Of a stretch of 64,000 nucleotides of DNA, positions 7,948 through 20,085 are shown in pieces. Both the position numbers and the translations under genes were made by a program. Origin of the DNA: Dietzia lutea. Lineage in GTDB: Bacteria; Actinomycetota; Actinomycetes; Mycobacteriales; Mycobacteriaceae. The DNA is taken from positions 1,426,001 through 1,490,000 of the forward strand of contig NZ_CP015449.1 of NCBI RefSeq assembly GCF_003096075.1, given 5' to 3'. Within the stretch, counting starts at the first letter, position 1. The number at the start of each line of letters is the position of its first letter. The notes beneath the pieces are model-generated. The model worked only from the letters and a program-made list of their open reading frames with translations. It was not told where the DNA came from and made no database searches.

Positions 7948-8688
7948 TTGCTGTACTACCTGTTCAAATACGTGCTCATCGGCCCGTTCCTCCGGGCCAC
8001 GAGTCGGCAGGTCGTGACGGGACACGAGCATTTCCCGGCCAGGGGCGCCGCTCTCCTCGTCGGCAACCACCAGTCGATCGCGGACTGGCTGTTCACCCCG
8101 CTGCTCCTGCCGCGCCGGGTGACGTTCCTGGCCAAGAGCGACTACTTCACGGGCACCGGCATCCGCGGGATGCTCAGCCGGTGGTTCTTCGCCGGCTCCG
8201 GGCAGTACCCGATCGACCGCACCAACGCCGACGCCGCACAGGCGGCCCTGGACGCCGGTCTCGAGGTCCTGTCCTCCGGGCGGATCCTGTGCATCTACCC
8301 CGAGGGCACCCGCTCCCCGGACGGGCGGCTCTACCGGGGCAAGACCGGGCCGGCCCGACTGGCGCTCCGCGCGGGCGTGCCGATCATCCCCGTGGGGGTC
8401 TCCGGCACCGGCGAGTACGTCCGCAAGGCGACCAGGTTCCGCTTCTTCCCGCGGACCGAGGTCCGCGTCATGCTCGGCGAGCCGCTCGACCTCTCGCCGT
8501 GGGCCGGCCGTGAGGGCGACCGGGCGGCCGAGCGCGAGGTCACCGACGAGCTCATGCGTCGCATCCAGGCCCTCACCGGGCAGGAGTACGTCCACGACAT
8601 CTACGGCGCGGACATGAAGAAGCGCTACCAGGCGGTGCGCGAGTCGGGGCACAACCTGCTCGACCAGCCCGTCGACGGGCAGCGCTGA
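7948..8688 (+). CDS. 1-acyl-sn-glycerol-3-phosphate acyltransferase family (PlsC)
   Basis: A 246-aa LPLAT-family acyltransferase. The HxxxxD catalytic motif is NHQSIAD (about residues 47-53). The acyl-acceptor motif is YPEGTRSPDG (about 116-125), and FLAKSDYF and the GQYPIDRT region match the family. It probably acylates lysophosphatidic acid or a related lipid at the membrane; Rv2182c is the syntenic homologue. The start is a TTG at 7948 giving LLYYLFKYVLIGPF, which aligns with MWYYLFKY of the homologue; the upstream GAGGA is about 12 nt away, so initiation may be weak. A -10-like TAGTAT sits at about 7901-7906. Part of the run toward aroG. Confidence 0.88.
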   Translation: MLYYLFKYVLIGPFLRATSRQVVTGHEHFPARGAALLVGNHQSIADWLFTPLLLPRRVTFLAKSDYFTGTGIRGMLSRWFFAGSGQYPIDRTNADAAQAALDAGLEVLSSGRILCIYPEGTRSPDGRLYRGKTGPARLALRAGVPIIPVGVSGTGEYVRKATRFRFFPRTEVRVMLGEPLDLSPWAGREGDRAAEREVTDELMRRIQALTGQEYVHDIYGADMKKRYQAVRESGHNLLDQPVDGQR

Positions 8689-8692
8689 CGAG

Positions 8693-9190
8693 GTGCGGTA
8701 CTTCTACGACTGCGAGTTCATCGAGGACGGCACGACCATCGACCTGGTGTCGGTGGGGGTCGTCGCCGAGGACGGTCGCGAGTTCTACGCGGTGTCCACC
8801 GAGTTCGACTCGTCGACGGCCGGCCCGTGGGTCCGCCGCAACGTCCTGCCCAAACTCCCCAACCCGTCGTCCGGGGCGTGGATGTCGAGGTCCCGGATCC
8901 GCGACGAGCTCTACGACTTCGTCACGGCCCCGCCCACCGGCCCGGTCGAGATGTGGGCGTGGATCGGCGCCTATGACCACGTCGCGGTGTGCCAGCTGTG
9001 GGGCGACATGACGAAGCTGCCGGCGGCGATGCCCAAGTTCACCCGCGACGTCCGCCAGCTCTGGGAGCTCGCCGGCCGGCCGGAGCTGCCGGCGCACCCA
9101 GGGGGCGCGCACGACGCGCTCGGTGACGCCCGCCACGTGGCGATGCGGTTCCGGGCCATCGCCGGGCAGGCGCCCCACCTGGGTCTCTGA
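8693..9190 (+). CDS. 3'-5' exoribonuclease AS (Rv2179c family)
   Basis: A 165-aa RNase T/DEDD-type nuclease. The N-terminal YFYDCEFIEDG carries the D-x-E metal ligands at residues 6 and 8, AYDHVA holds the central Asp, and HDALGDARH holds the C-terminal His/Asp pair. M. tuberculosis Rv2179c founded this family and degrades RNA 3' overhangs, preferring adenylates. The length matches. The GTG at 8693 starts 4 nt after the acyltransferase stop, so the two are coupled. It shows no targeting signal; cytoplasmic. Confidence 0.92.
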   Translation: MRYFYDCEFIEDGTTIDLVSVGVVAEDGREFYAVSTEFDSSTAGPWVRRNVLPKLPNPSSGAWMSRSRIRDELYDFVTAPPTGPVEMWAWIGAYDHVAVCQLWGDMTKLPAAMPKFTRDVRQLWELAGRPELPAHPGGAHDALGDARHVAMRFRAIAGQAPHLGL

Positions 9191-10633
<1,443 letters not shown>

Positions 10634-10695
10634 CGCGCCCAGCGGGCGCCGGCCGGGCGCCGCGCCGACCTCGCAGGAGTCAGCCCTGGGCCGCG

Positions 10696-12894
<2,199 letters not shown>

Positions 12895-12953
12895 TCTGCC
12901 CCTCCCGCCCCGTCCGCGGTACGTCCGGAGACGTCCCGACGTGGCCCGGGGGC

Positions 12954-12959
12954 TAACGT
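12954..12959 (+). promoter_or_regulatory. -10 box for leaderless Rv2175c-like gene
   Basis: TAACGT ends 7 nt before the GTG at 12967. The GGAGGG in between touches the start codon and is too close to act as a normal ribosome site. Confidence 0.5.
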
Positions 12960-12966
12960 GGGAGGG

Positions 12967-13332
12967 GTGAGTACCGTTCCGCACTGCGACGACGTCCTGC
13001 CCGCCGGGGTTGAGACCATCAACCTGCCCGAGGTGTCCGAACGCCTCGGCATCCCGGTAACCCGTGTGCACGATCTACTGCGCGACGGGACACTGCTCGC
13101 CGTCCGCCGCGCGGGCGTCGTCGTGGTGCCGGCCGTCTTTCTGGACGACGACGAGGTCGTGCGCTTCCTCCCGGGACTGATCGCCGTCCTGCGGGACGGG
13201 GGTTATCGGGACGAGGAGATCCTGCGGTGGCTGTTCACGGAGGACGACAGCCTGCCCGGCCGCCCGGCCGACGCGCTCCACGGCCACCGCGCGCGGGAGG
13301 TCATGCGTCGCGCCCAGGCGATGGCGTTCTGA
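12967..13332 (+). CDS. Helix-turn-helix DNA-binding protein, probable PknL substrate (Rv2175c-like)
   Basis: 121 aa. INLPEVSERLGIPVTRVHDLLRDG (two shorter parts, residues about 19-42) is a winged/excisionase-like helix-turn-helix. The C-terminal half (FLPGLIAVLRDGGYRDEE, DALHGHRAREVMRRAQAMAF) matches the Rv2175c family. In M. tuberculosis, Rv2175c is phosphorylated by the adjacent PknL, which abolishes DNA binding; the same divergent pairing here supports that role. DNA targets are unknown. The GTG at 12967 gives the family length. Its last 32 bp overlap the convergent mptA gene on the other strand. Confidence 0.88.
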   Translation: MSTVPHCDDVLPAGVETINLPEVSERLGIPVTRVHDLLRDGTLLAVRRAGVVVVPAVFLDDDEVVRFLPGLIAVLRDGGYRDEEILRWLFTEDDSLPGRPADALHGHRAREVMRRAQAMAF

Positions 13333-14893
13333 CGGTGTCGGTGGCGGTTCGCGCCGCGGCGGTCGCACGCCACCACCACCAGACCGCGGCAGCGGACGCC
13401 ACGAGGGCGGCTCCGACGAGTGTGGGGCTGTAGAGGCTGGTCGAGCCGTTGGGGCCTATGCCCATGACGAGGAAGACGGTCACGCCGACCGCTGCGGTCG
13501 TCGCGCGGGGGCCGGGCCGGGCGACGAACCAGAACGCCGCCACCCACACGTGGTACCACGGCCAGGACAGCGAGTTGAGCACGACAAACGCCAGCAGCGC
13601 GAGCATCATGCCGCGCAGTGCCGAGCGGGTGTCCCGGCGGTACAGCCACCACACCACCACCAGCGCCACCGCGAGCACCACGCGTCCCACCTGCCGGGTC
13701 ACGGCGAGGACGTCCTCGAAGCCGGGGGTGTCGAACGCGGCGTGGACGAGGTGGGCCACGGCGGTCGGCGCGCTCAGATAGTTGATGACCCGGTCGGAGA
13801 CGGAGATGGCGTCCACCCAGCCGAGGCCCGTGCCTGCGGCCAGGGTGGCCAGCGCGAACACGACGACCGCCGCGCCCGCGGCGACCACCGTGTCGAGGAC
13901 CGCGCCGACGAGCGGACTCCTGTGCGGTCGCGGGAGAGGCCGCGCGGAGTCCTGCAGTCGTCGGCGCCGGTCGAGGGCGATCCACAGCAGGAACGGCGCG
14001 ACGATGACGGCGGTGGCCTTGAACGCCACCGCGAGCCCGATCGCGGCCCCCGCCCACGCGTAGCGCCGGTCGAGGGTGAGCGCGACCGCCGCGAGGCACG
14101 CCACCAGGGGGAAGATTTCGTTGTGCAGGCCACCCGCGAGGTGGATGACCGCCAGCGGTGACGCGCCGGCCATCCACACGGCCGCGCCCGTGTCGACCCC
14201 GGCGCGCCGAGCCGCCGCCGCCACGAGCGCGACGAGCCCCGCCAGCGCGACCAGCACCAGCACGCGCAGGATCAGCACGCCCACCGCGGGATGCCCTCCC
14301 GACAAGGCCACGACGCCGCGCATGAGCAGCAGGTGCAGGGGGCCGTACGGGGTGGCGGTGGACCGCCAGTCGGGACTGACCTCGGTGGTGAACGGGCCGG
14401 GGTTGGCCTCGGGCCCGTACTCGTAGGGGTCGACGCCCGCGGCGGTCATGGCGCCCTGCGCCAGGTACGACCACGCGTCGCGGCTGAACAGGGGGACCGC
14501 GGGCAGCAGCGGCAGCGACCACAGCGCGGTGGCCCACGCGGCGTCGCGGGTGGGGAGCCGTCCGGAGACCGCGCGGGGGCCGAGCGAGAGCCACGACGTG
14601 ACCAGGAGCGCGACGCCCGCCCAGCACAGGACGAGGGCGAGGACCTCGCCGTGGCCGAAGGTGAAACCGGACAGGCCGACCGCGACCGCGGGGCCGCCGT
14701 CGACCGGCAGCGCGCCGGCGCCGAAGCCGGAGACGGTGAGCAACGCGGAACCGAGGACGCCCCGCCACAGCGCGGGGCCGGACGGGCCGATGAGGGCGGC
14801 CCGGGCGGAGCCCACCGCCGAGGTGGTCCGGGTGGGCGGGCGTGACGACGACGAGGAGTCCCGCTCCGGTCGGTGTCCCGTGGCAGCGGGCAC
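13301..14893 (-). CDS. mptA: Alpha-(1->6)-mannopyranosyltransferase MptA
   Basis: 530 aa, a polytopic GT-C-fold glycosyltransferase with about a dozen hydrophobic helices. It should extend the alpha-1,6-mannan core of lipomannan and lipoarabinomannan, using polyprenyl-phosphate mannose on the outer face of the membrane. An external loop near residue 120 contains SRDAWSYLAQG with an acidic residue expected in GT-C enzymes; SWPWYHVWVAAFW and MGIGPNGSTSLYSPT lie near the C-terminus. The gene order idsA-mptA matches Rv2173-Rv2174. The GTG at 14893 lies 3 bp after the synthase stop, so the two are coupled. The 3' end overlaps the convergent DNA-binding gene by 32 bp. Confidence 0.9.
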   Translation of the reverse strand: MPAATGHRPERDSSSSSRPPTRTTSAVGSARAALIGPSGPALWRGVLGSALLTVSGFGAGALPVDGGPAVAVGLSGFTFGHGEVLALVLCWAGVALLVTSWLSLGPRAVSGRLPTRDAAWATALWSLPLLPAVPLFSRDAWSYLAQGAMTAAGVDPYEYGPEANPGPFTTEVSPDWRSTATPYGPLHLLLMRGVVALSGGHPAVGVLILRVLVLVALAGLVALVAAAARRAGVDTGAAVWMAGASPLAVIHLAGGLHNEIFPLVACLAAVALTLDRRYAWAGAAIGLAVAFKATAVIVAPFLLWIALDRRRRLQDSARPLPRPHRSPLVGAVLDTVVAAGAAVVVFALATLAAGTGLGWVDAISVSDRVINYLSAPTAVAHLVHAAFDTPGFEDVLAVTRQVGRVVLAVALVVVWWLYRRDTRSALRGMMLALLAFVVLNSLSWPWYHVWVAAFWFVARPGPRATTAAVGVTVFLVMGIGPNGSTSLYSPTLVGAALVASAAAVWWWWRATAAARTATDTVRTPSPGRDA

Positions 14894-14896
14894 GGA

Positions 14897-15976
14897 TCAG
14901 GCCCGTCGGCGGGTCGCGGCCTCCGCGAGGTCCCGCAGCACGTCCCGCCCGTGTGTGCTGATCGCGTCGGAGGCGATCGCGTCCAGTGCGCGGGCGGTCA
15001 ACTCCTCGATCTCGGTCTCCACGGAGGCGACCGCACCGGAGTCCACGAGGACGGCGCGGGCCCGCTCGAGGGTCGGGCCGTCGGGCTCGGTGCCCAGGAC
15101 TCCGGCGAGGAAGCGCCCGTCCTCCTCGGGTGCGAGGGTCATCGCACGGGCGAGCAGGAGCGTGCGCTTGCCCTCACGCAGGTCGTCCCCGGACGGCTTT
15201 CCGGTGATCTCCGGATCGCCGAACACCCCGAGCAGGTCGTCACGCAGCTGGAACGCCTGGCCCACGGCGACGCCGAACCCCCGCAGCGCGGCGATCGTCT
15301 CGGCGGTCGCGCCGGCGAGCTCGGCCCCGATGTGAAGGGGCCTCTCGACGGTGTAGGCCGCGGTCTTGAAGCGGTTCACCCGGGCGGGCGTCTGCTCGTC
15401 CGTGGCCCCGGACGCCTCGGCGAGGATGTCGAGCATCTGGCCGGACAGGACCTCGGTCTTCATGGCGTGCCACGGGCCGAGCGCCCGGCTCAGCGCGGCC
15501 GGGTCGACGCCGGACGTCACGAACATCTCGTCGGCCCAGCTCAGGGCCAGATCGCCGACGAGGATCGCCTGGGACACCCCGTAGCGGGCGGCGTCGCCGT
15601 CCCACCCGTCCCGCCGGTGCGCCGACTCGATCGCGCGGTGCACGGTGGGACGGCCGCGGCGGGTGTCGGAGGCGTCGACGATGTCGTCGTGGACGAGAGC
15701 GCACGCCTGGATCAGCTCGAGGGCGGCGCAGGCGGTCACGACCTCTTCGGGCGCTGGGCCGGCGTCGGGCCGGGAGGCGGCCCACCCGGCCAGGGCGAAC
15801 CGGGGCCGCATCCGCTTTCCGCCGTCGAGCACGAAGTCCGACAGGAGCCCGGCCAGCCGGTCCACCCGCTCGTCGACCGCGGCGACGACCGTGCGGCGTC
15901 CCTCGATGTGGCGGCGGAGCGTGGCGAGGACGCGTTCTCCGTCGTCGGGGCGGGTCGCCATGACCACGGGCACCAT
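14897..15976 (-). CDS. idsA2: Polyprenyl (geranylgeranyl-type) diphosphate synthase
   Basis: 359 aa, trans-isoprenyl diphosphate synthase fold. The first Asp-rich motif is DDIVDASD, an xDDxxxD variant (about residue 96); the second is QLRDDLLGVFGD (about 236). GGKRMRPR is the substrate-binding motif. It condenses isopentenyl diphosphate units to GGPP-type prenyl chains; product length cannot be read confidently. M. tuberculosis IdsA2 (Rv2173) is syntenic. Being upstream of and coupled to mptA suggests supply of prenyl carrier to envelope mannan synthesis, but that is inference. The start may be the ATG at 15976 or the in-frame ATG at 15961. A TAGGAT -10 candidate lies at about 16017-16022 on this strand. 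Confidence 0.88.
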   Translation of the reverse strand: MVPVVMATRPDDGERVLATLRRHIEGRRTVVAAVDERVDRLAGLLSDFVLDGGKRMRPRFALAGWAASRPDAGPAPEEVVTACAALELIQACALVHDDIVDASDTRRGRPTVHRAIESAHRRDGWDGDAARYGVSQAILVGDLALSWADEMFVTSGVDPAALSRALGPWHAMKTEVLSGQMLDILAEASGATDEQTPARVNRFKTAAYTVERPLHIGAELAGATAETIAALRGFGVAVGQAFQLRDDLLGVFGDPEITGKPSGDDLREGKRTLLLARAMTLAPEEDGRFLAGVLGTEPDGPTLERARAVLVDSGAVASVETEIEELTARALDAIASDAISTHGRDVLRDLAEAATRRRA

Positions 15977-16059
15977 CCCTTCCGGGCGCCCGGTCCGGCC
16001 GCCCTCGTCGCCGATGATCCTAGTCGTCGGGCGGCGGCCGGACCGGACGCGTGTCGGGC

Positions 16060-16065
16060 TACCCT
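16060..16065 (+). promoter_or_regulatory. -10 box for leaderless metF
   Basis: TACCCT ends 6 nt before the GTG at 16072 with no ribosome site between, predicting a leaderless transcript. Confidence 0.55.
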
Positions 16066-16071
16066 GGTCGG

Positions 16072-17049
16072 GTGACCCAGCTACCCGACCCAGACCCGAC
16101 GGACGGCGGCCGGCACCCGAGCATCGTGGAGAGGATCGCGACGTCGACCACCCCGAGGGTGCCGTTCTCCGTCGAGTTCTACCCGCCCCGTGACGAGGCC
16201 GCCGAGGAGCGCCTGTGGCGCGCCGCCTCCGTGTTCTCCGAGCTCGGGGCGGCGTTCGTCTCGGTGACGTACGGGGCGGGCGGGTCGACGCGTGACCGGA
16301 CCGTCCGCGTCGTCGAGCGCATCGTCCGGGAGACCGACCTGGTCCCGATCGCGCATCTGACGGCGGTCGGGCACACGGTGGCCGAGCTCGCCGACATGAT
16401 CCGCATGTACGGGGAGGCGGGGGTGTCCAACATCCTCGCGCTCCGCGGGGACCCGCCCGGAGACCCGTTGGGGGAGTGGACGGCGCATCCGGAGGGACTG
16501 CGCTACGCCGAGGAGCTCGTCCGGCTGATCCACGAGGTGGGGGACTTCCACGTGGGCGTGGCGTCGTTCCCCGAGGGGCACTACCGGGCGCGCGACCTCG
16601 ATCACGACACCGAGGTCCTGGTCGGAAAGCTGCGCGCGGGTGCCGAGTACTCCATCACGCAGATGTTCTGGGACGTCGAGCACTACCTGCGCCTGCGGGA
16701 CCGCGCCGTCGCGGCCGATCCGGAGCAGGGCGCCAAGCCCATCATCCCCGGGCTCATGCCGGTCACCAGTCTGCGTCAGGTCAAGCGGATGGTCGAGCTG
16801 TCGGGGTGTGCGCTGCCCGACGACCTGGCCGAGCGGCTCCGGACCGCCGCGGGGGACGGGCCGGAGGAGAACCGCGAGGCCGTGCGCGAGGTCGGGATCG
16901 ACCTGACCACCCGGATGTGTGAGCGGCTGATCTCCGAGGGCGTGCCGTGTCTGCACTTCAACACCCTTAACTTCTCGCGGGCCACCCGCGAGGTCCTCAC
17001 CAACCTGTCGATGGCGCCCGCGCCCGGGGTGGCGGCCAGCCGGGTCTGA
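16072..17049 (+). CDS. metF: Methylenetetrahydrofolate reductase
   Basis: 325 aa TIM-barrel flavoprotein that reduces 5,10-methylene-THF to 5-methyl-THF for methionine synthesis. Family signatures are SVEFYPPRD (residues about 33-41), YGAGGSTR, HLTAVG, NILALRGDPP, SFPEGHYRA, KLRAGAEYSITQMFWD, PGLMPVTS and LHFNTLN. The Glu in VEFYPP corresponds to the catalytic Glu of E. coli MetF. It matches Rv2172c in position. The GTG at 16072 is preferred over an in-frame start at 16051, because the -10 box TACCCT lies between them. Its stop is 5 bp from the convergent lppM stop. Confidence 0.92.
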   Translation: MTQLPDPDPTDGGRHPSIVERIATSTTPRVPFSVEFYPPRDEAAEERLWRAASVFSELGAAFVSVTYGAGGSTRDRTVRVVERIVRETDLVPIAHLTAVGHTVAELADMIRMYGEAGVSNILALRGDPPGDPLGEWTAHPEGLRYAEELVRLIHEVGDFHVGVASFPEGHYRARDLDHDTEVLVGKLRAGAEYSITQMFWDVEHYLRLRDRAVAADPEQGAKPIIPGLMPVTSLRQVKRMVELSGCALPDDLAERLRTAAGDGPEENREAVREVGIDLTTRMCERLISEGVPCLHFNTLNFSRATREVLTNLSMAPAPGVAASRV

Positions 17050-17054
17050 CCGCC

Positions 17055-17813
17055 TCAGCGCACCAGGCGGTCCGCGCGGGCCCTCGAGGTCCGCGCGGCG
17101 AGGATCGTCCCGATGGACACCAGCAGGGCGGCGCCGATGCCCACGATCATCCACACGGCGAAGCCGCGGGCGGCCGGGTCGGGGTACGAGGACGAGGCCT
17201 GCATCCGGGTGATCGACCCCGGTGCGGGCGTCCAGCTCACGGAGTTCCCCGCGCCGACGGTCCCGTTGGTCTCGCTGATGCGGTTGGGGAACGTCAGGTC
17301 GACCCGCGTCGTCGTCGACCCGGCGCGATCGGCCGGGAGCATCGACAGGTCGATCGATCCGCTGAACGACACCGTGTCGCCGCTGCGGCGGAATCCGAGC
17401 GTGTAGGGGCGGGCGCCCTCGATGTCGATCGCCAGTGTCAGCGTGTCCATCTCCGCGAACGTCAGCTGGGTGAAGTAGATCTCCCGGCCGGTGAACCCGT
17501 CCGCCGAGTACGGCGTGATCCGGACCTTCTGCTCGAGGCCGGACGGCGCGCCGATTCGCTCGAGGGCCGCCGCCTGCTCCGGTTGGTCGCCGGCGATGAG
17601 GATGCGCCCGGATACGGTGTCGTCCTTGCGGACGCTCATCTGGGCGTTGAGCTGCAGACACCCGGTGAGGACGACCAGCAGGGCGGCCAGCGTGATGAGG
17701 CCCGCGATTCGTCGGGGCGACCGCGAGCGGCCGGAGGCGGCTGTGGGGCGCACGGTCGTGGAGCGCACGGTCGTGGGGCGCCGGAGCGGTCGGGGCACGG
17801 TCACGGCGGTCAT
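17055..17813 (-). CDS. lppM: LppM-like lipoprotein
   Basis: 252 aa. The N-terminus is long and basic, followed by LITLAALLVVLTGC, a lipobox with the modified Cys at residue 52. After about 160 residues of beta-rich sequence come a second hydrophobic segment (about 217-240) and a basic tail, so it is anchored at both ends, as in M. tuberculosis LppM (Rv2171), implicated in phagosome maturation. The ATG overlaps the stop of the upstream oxidoreductase gene by 4 bp (ATGA). The N-terminal extension contains a near-perfect short tandem repeat (TTVRSTTVRPT); a shorter start is possible but no good ribosome site is seen. Confidence 0.87.
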   Translation of the reverse strand: MTAVTVPRPLRRPTTVRSTTVRPTAASGRSRSPRRIAGLITLAALLVVLTGCLQLNAQMSVRKDDTVSGRILIAGDQPEQAAALERIGAPSGLEQKVRITPYSADGFTGREIYFTQLTFAEMDTLTLAIDIEGARPYTLGFRRSGDTVSFSGSIDLSMLPADRAGSTTTRVDLTFPNRISETNGTVGAGNSVSWTPAPGSITRMQASSSYPDPAARGFAVWMIVGIGAALLVSIGTILAARTSRARADRLVR

Positions 17814-19396
17814 TCTGCCCGTATTCCCCGGCGCCGTATCGTCGACCTGCCGAGCCTACGTCCGACGAGCCGCGCCACCGTCCTGCCGCTGGCGCCGATG
17901 ACGCCTCCGCCGGGGTGGGTGGACGCCCCCGCCAGGAACACCCCGTCGGCGCCCGGGACCGCGTGGCCGCGCAGGTCGGGGTGCGGGCGCATCGGCAGCA
18001 TCTGGTCCAGCGACATCTCCACGTGCATGACGTTCCCGCCGAGCAGCCCGAGTTCGGTCTCCAGGTCCTCCGGGGTCTGGACGTGACGGTGGACGATCGA
18101 GTTCGCCAGGCCCGGGGCGAACCGGTCCGCCGCGGCGATGATGCGGTCGGCCTCCGCGGGCCCGGCCTCGGACCAGCCGCGCCCGTCGGCGAGATGACGC
18201 GGGTGCCACTGCGACCAGAGGGTGAGCTCGTGTCGGCCCGCCGGCGCGAGGGAGGGGTCGAGCGAGCTGAAGCTCATGGCCAGGACGGCAGGGTCCGCGT
18301 CGAGGCCCCCGGCGGCGGCCACGCCGTAGCGCCGGTCGAGGTGTCGCCGGTCGGTGACGAGCAGTTGCAGCCCGTGGGCACTGGTCTCGGTGGGCACGTC
18401 CGGGTAGCGCGGCAGGTCGGTGGTGCCCAGCCGGACGACCATCCCCAGGCCGAATCCGGGCCGGATCCGCCGTCGCCACCCGTCCACCGTCGTCGTCGGC
18501 AGCTCGCGCTCGAGGAGGTCGAGGGTCGTGTGCACGTGGCAGGCCGCCACGACCGTCGAACAGTGGAGGGAGTCCCCGCCCTCGGTGTCGACGCGCCAGC
18601 CCCGACCCGAGCGGCGGATCGCGGTGGCCCCCGCGCCGGCGGTGACCGTGCCGCCGTGCGCCCGGATCGCCGACGTCAGCGCGTCCGCGAGCGCTCCCGA
18701 CCCGCCGACCGCGCGCCCGGGCGGGATCCGGTGCATCAGCGCCGCGAAGCCGATCATCGGGGCCGTGGCGGGGTGCGACATCGGCGGGCCGGACTGGGCC
18801 CCGAACCACGACAGCGCGGCCTTGAGCCGCTCGGAGTCGAACATCGAGTCCAGGAGTGCGTCGCCGGAGGACAGGAACGTCTGGACCGCGCCGAACGGGT
18901 CGCGCAGGTCCTCGGCTCCGAGGAACGCCGACCCGAGCCCCGGCGCGGTCGGCCGAACGGAGAAGCCTTTCATCATGCGTCCCGCCAGGACGTCCCATCG
19001 CCGGACGAACTCGCGGTACACGTCGGCATCGGCGTTCCCGCAGGCGGCGGCGATGCTGGCGCACGTCGCGTCGAGGTCGCGGTGGAAGACGATCGGCGGC
19101 GCCCCGGACCCGGGCGGAGCGGGCGCGAACCCCCAGGGATCGCAGTCGATGTAGCGCAGTCCGTGGGCCGCGAGGTCCAGCTCCTCCGGGATGCCGGTGT
19201 GCCGGATCATGAGATGCGCGGACGACCCGCGATCGGTCCGGTGGCCGGGGTACCGTTCGACCGTCGAGGTGGCACCGCCGATCACGGTGTCCTTCTCCAC
19301 CACGTGGACGTCGTGCCCGGCACGGGCGAGATAGGCGGCGCAGACCAACCCGTTGTGGCCCGAGCCGATCACCACCACGTCGTGACGCCGGCTCAC
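17810..19396 (-). CDS. FAD-dependent phytoene desaturase-like oxidoreductase
   Basis: 528 aa. The N-terminus HDVVVIGSGHNGLVCAAYLA carries the GxGxxG dinucleotide fold, followed by VVEKDTVIGGATST. The C-terminus LAGASTHPGGGVIGASGR matches the FAD-closing motif of CrtI/all-trans-retinol-saturase-like enzymes. The real substrate is unknown; no other carotenoid gene is nearby. It lies between the GNAT gene and lppM with 4-bp overlaps on both sides (GTGA and ATGA), so the three form one translationally coupled operon. In M. tuberculosis, Rv2170 and Rv2171 are adjacent, so this gene looks like an insertion or a retained ancestral member. The GTG at 19396 gives the complete FAD fold. Confidence 0.85.
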   Translation of the reverse strand: MSRRHDVVVIGSGHNGLVCAAYLARAGHDVHVVEKDTVIGGATSTVERYPGHRTDRGSSAHLMIRHTGIPEELDLAAHGLRYIDCDPWGFAPAPPGSGAPPIVFHRDLDATCASIAAACGNADADVYREFVRRWDVLAGRMMKGFSVRPTAPGLGSAFLGAEDLRDPFGAVQTFLSSGDALLDSMFDSERLKAALSWFGAQSGPPMSHPATAPMIGFAALMHRIPPGRAVGGSGALADALTSAIRAHGGTVTAGAGATAIRRSGRGWRVDTEGGDSLHCSTVVAACHVHTTLDLLERELPTTTVDGWRRRIRPGFGLGMVVRLGTTDLPRYPDVPTETSAHGLQLLVTDRRHLDRRYGVAAAGGLDADPAVLAMSFSSLDPSLAPAGRHELTLWSQWHPRHLADGRGWSEAGPAEADRIIAAADRFAPGLANSIVHRHVQTPEDLETELGLLGGNVMHVEMSLDQMLPMRPHPDLRGHAVPGADGVFLAGASTHPGGGVIGASGRTVARLVGRRLGRSTIRRRGIRAE

Positions 19397-19989
19397 GCGT
19401 CGGCCCCCGGGCCGGGGAGCGGCAGCGGGCGTTCCAGGACCGCGAACGGCCGGGCGTCGCCCTCGAAGCGGTACGACCGCAGCACATCGGTGAAGCCGAG
19501 CGACCGGTACAACCGCCACGCGCTGTTGCTCTCGCCCTCGACCTCGGGGGTCGACAACAGCACCCTGCTCTCCGGCCGGTCCGCCAGGAACCTGCGCAGC
19601 AGGGTCCCGCCGATACCGCGGCCCTGGTGGGTGGGCGAGACGTGCAGCTCCGTCAGTTCGACGTAGTCGGACGGTAGCTCGCGGTCCCGGTCGCGCAACC
19701 CCCGGGAGACCTGCTCGTACCACCACTGGCCGGGCGCGCCGTGGTAGCCGTAACAGATCGCGACCAGCGGGCCCCTCGACTGTCCGAGCAGGCGTCGACG
19801 CGGGGCCTCGAACGCGGCCACCCCGGACCAGCCGTCCCGGTAGCTGTGTTCCATCCAGGCGGCCGCCCGGGAGCGGATCACCTGCGACGGGTAGTCCATG
19901 GCGTCGACGTAGACCCCCAGAGCCTCGGGCAGTCGGTCTCGGAAGTCGGCGGCGTCCAGTCGGGTGATCACGGTGTCCATCCACCCCAT
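19393..19989 (-). CDS. GNAT-family N-acetyltransferase (Rv2170-like)
   Basis: 198 aa. The acetyl-CoA-binding core is visible as ELTELHVSPTHQGRGIGGTLLRRFL (first and last parts about residues 118-142), with the Q/RxxGxG/A signature QGRGIG, and SNSAWRLYRSLGF as the C-terminal motif. The N-terminal part (DFRDRLPEALGVYVDAMDYP) matches the Rv2170 subfamily. The start may be the ATG at 19989 or the ATG at 19980; neither has a strong ribosome site. First gene of the GNAT-oxidoreductase-lppM operon, divergent from the HEPN gene. M. tuberculosis Rv2170 has been linked to isocitrate lyase acetylation; whether that holds here is unknown. Confidence 0.85.
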   Translation of the reverse strand: MGWMDTVITRLDAADFRDRLPEALGVYVDAMDYPSQVIRSRAAAWMEHSYRDGWSGVAAFEAPRRRLLGQSRGPLVAICYGYHGAPGQWWYEQVSRGLRDRDRELPSDYVELTELHVSPTHQGRGIGGTLLRRFLADRPESRVLLSTPEVEGESNSAWRLYRSLGFTDVLRSYRFEGDARPFAVLERPLPLPGPGADA

Positions 19990-20085
19990 TTCATCACGGG
20001 CGTGGATCCGGGGCGCCGGGTTGTGTCGTACCCCGGCGATACCGTGCGCGCAGACGCGGAGGTGCAGGAGGCGGAGGTGCAGCAG

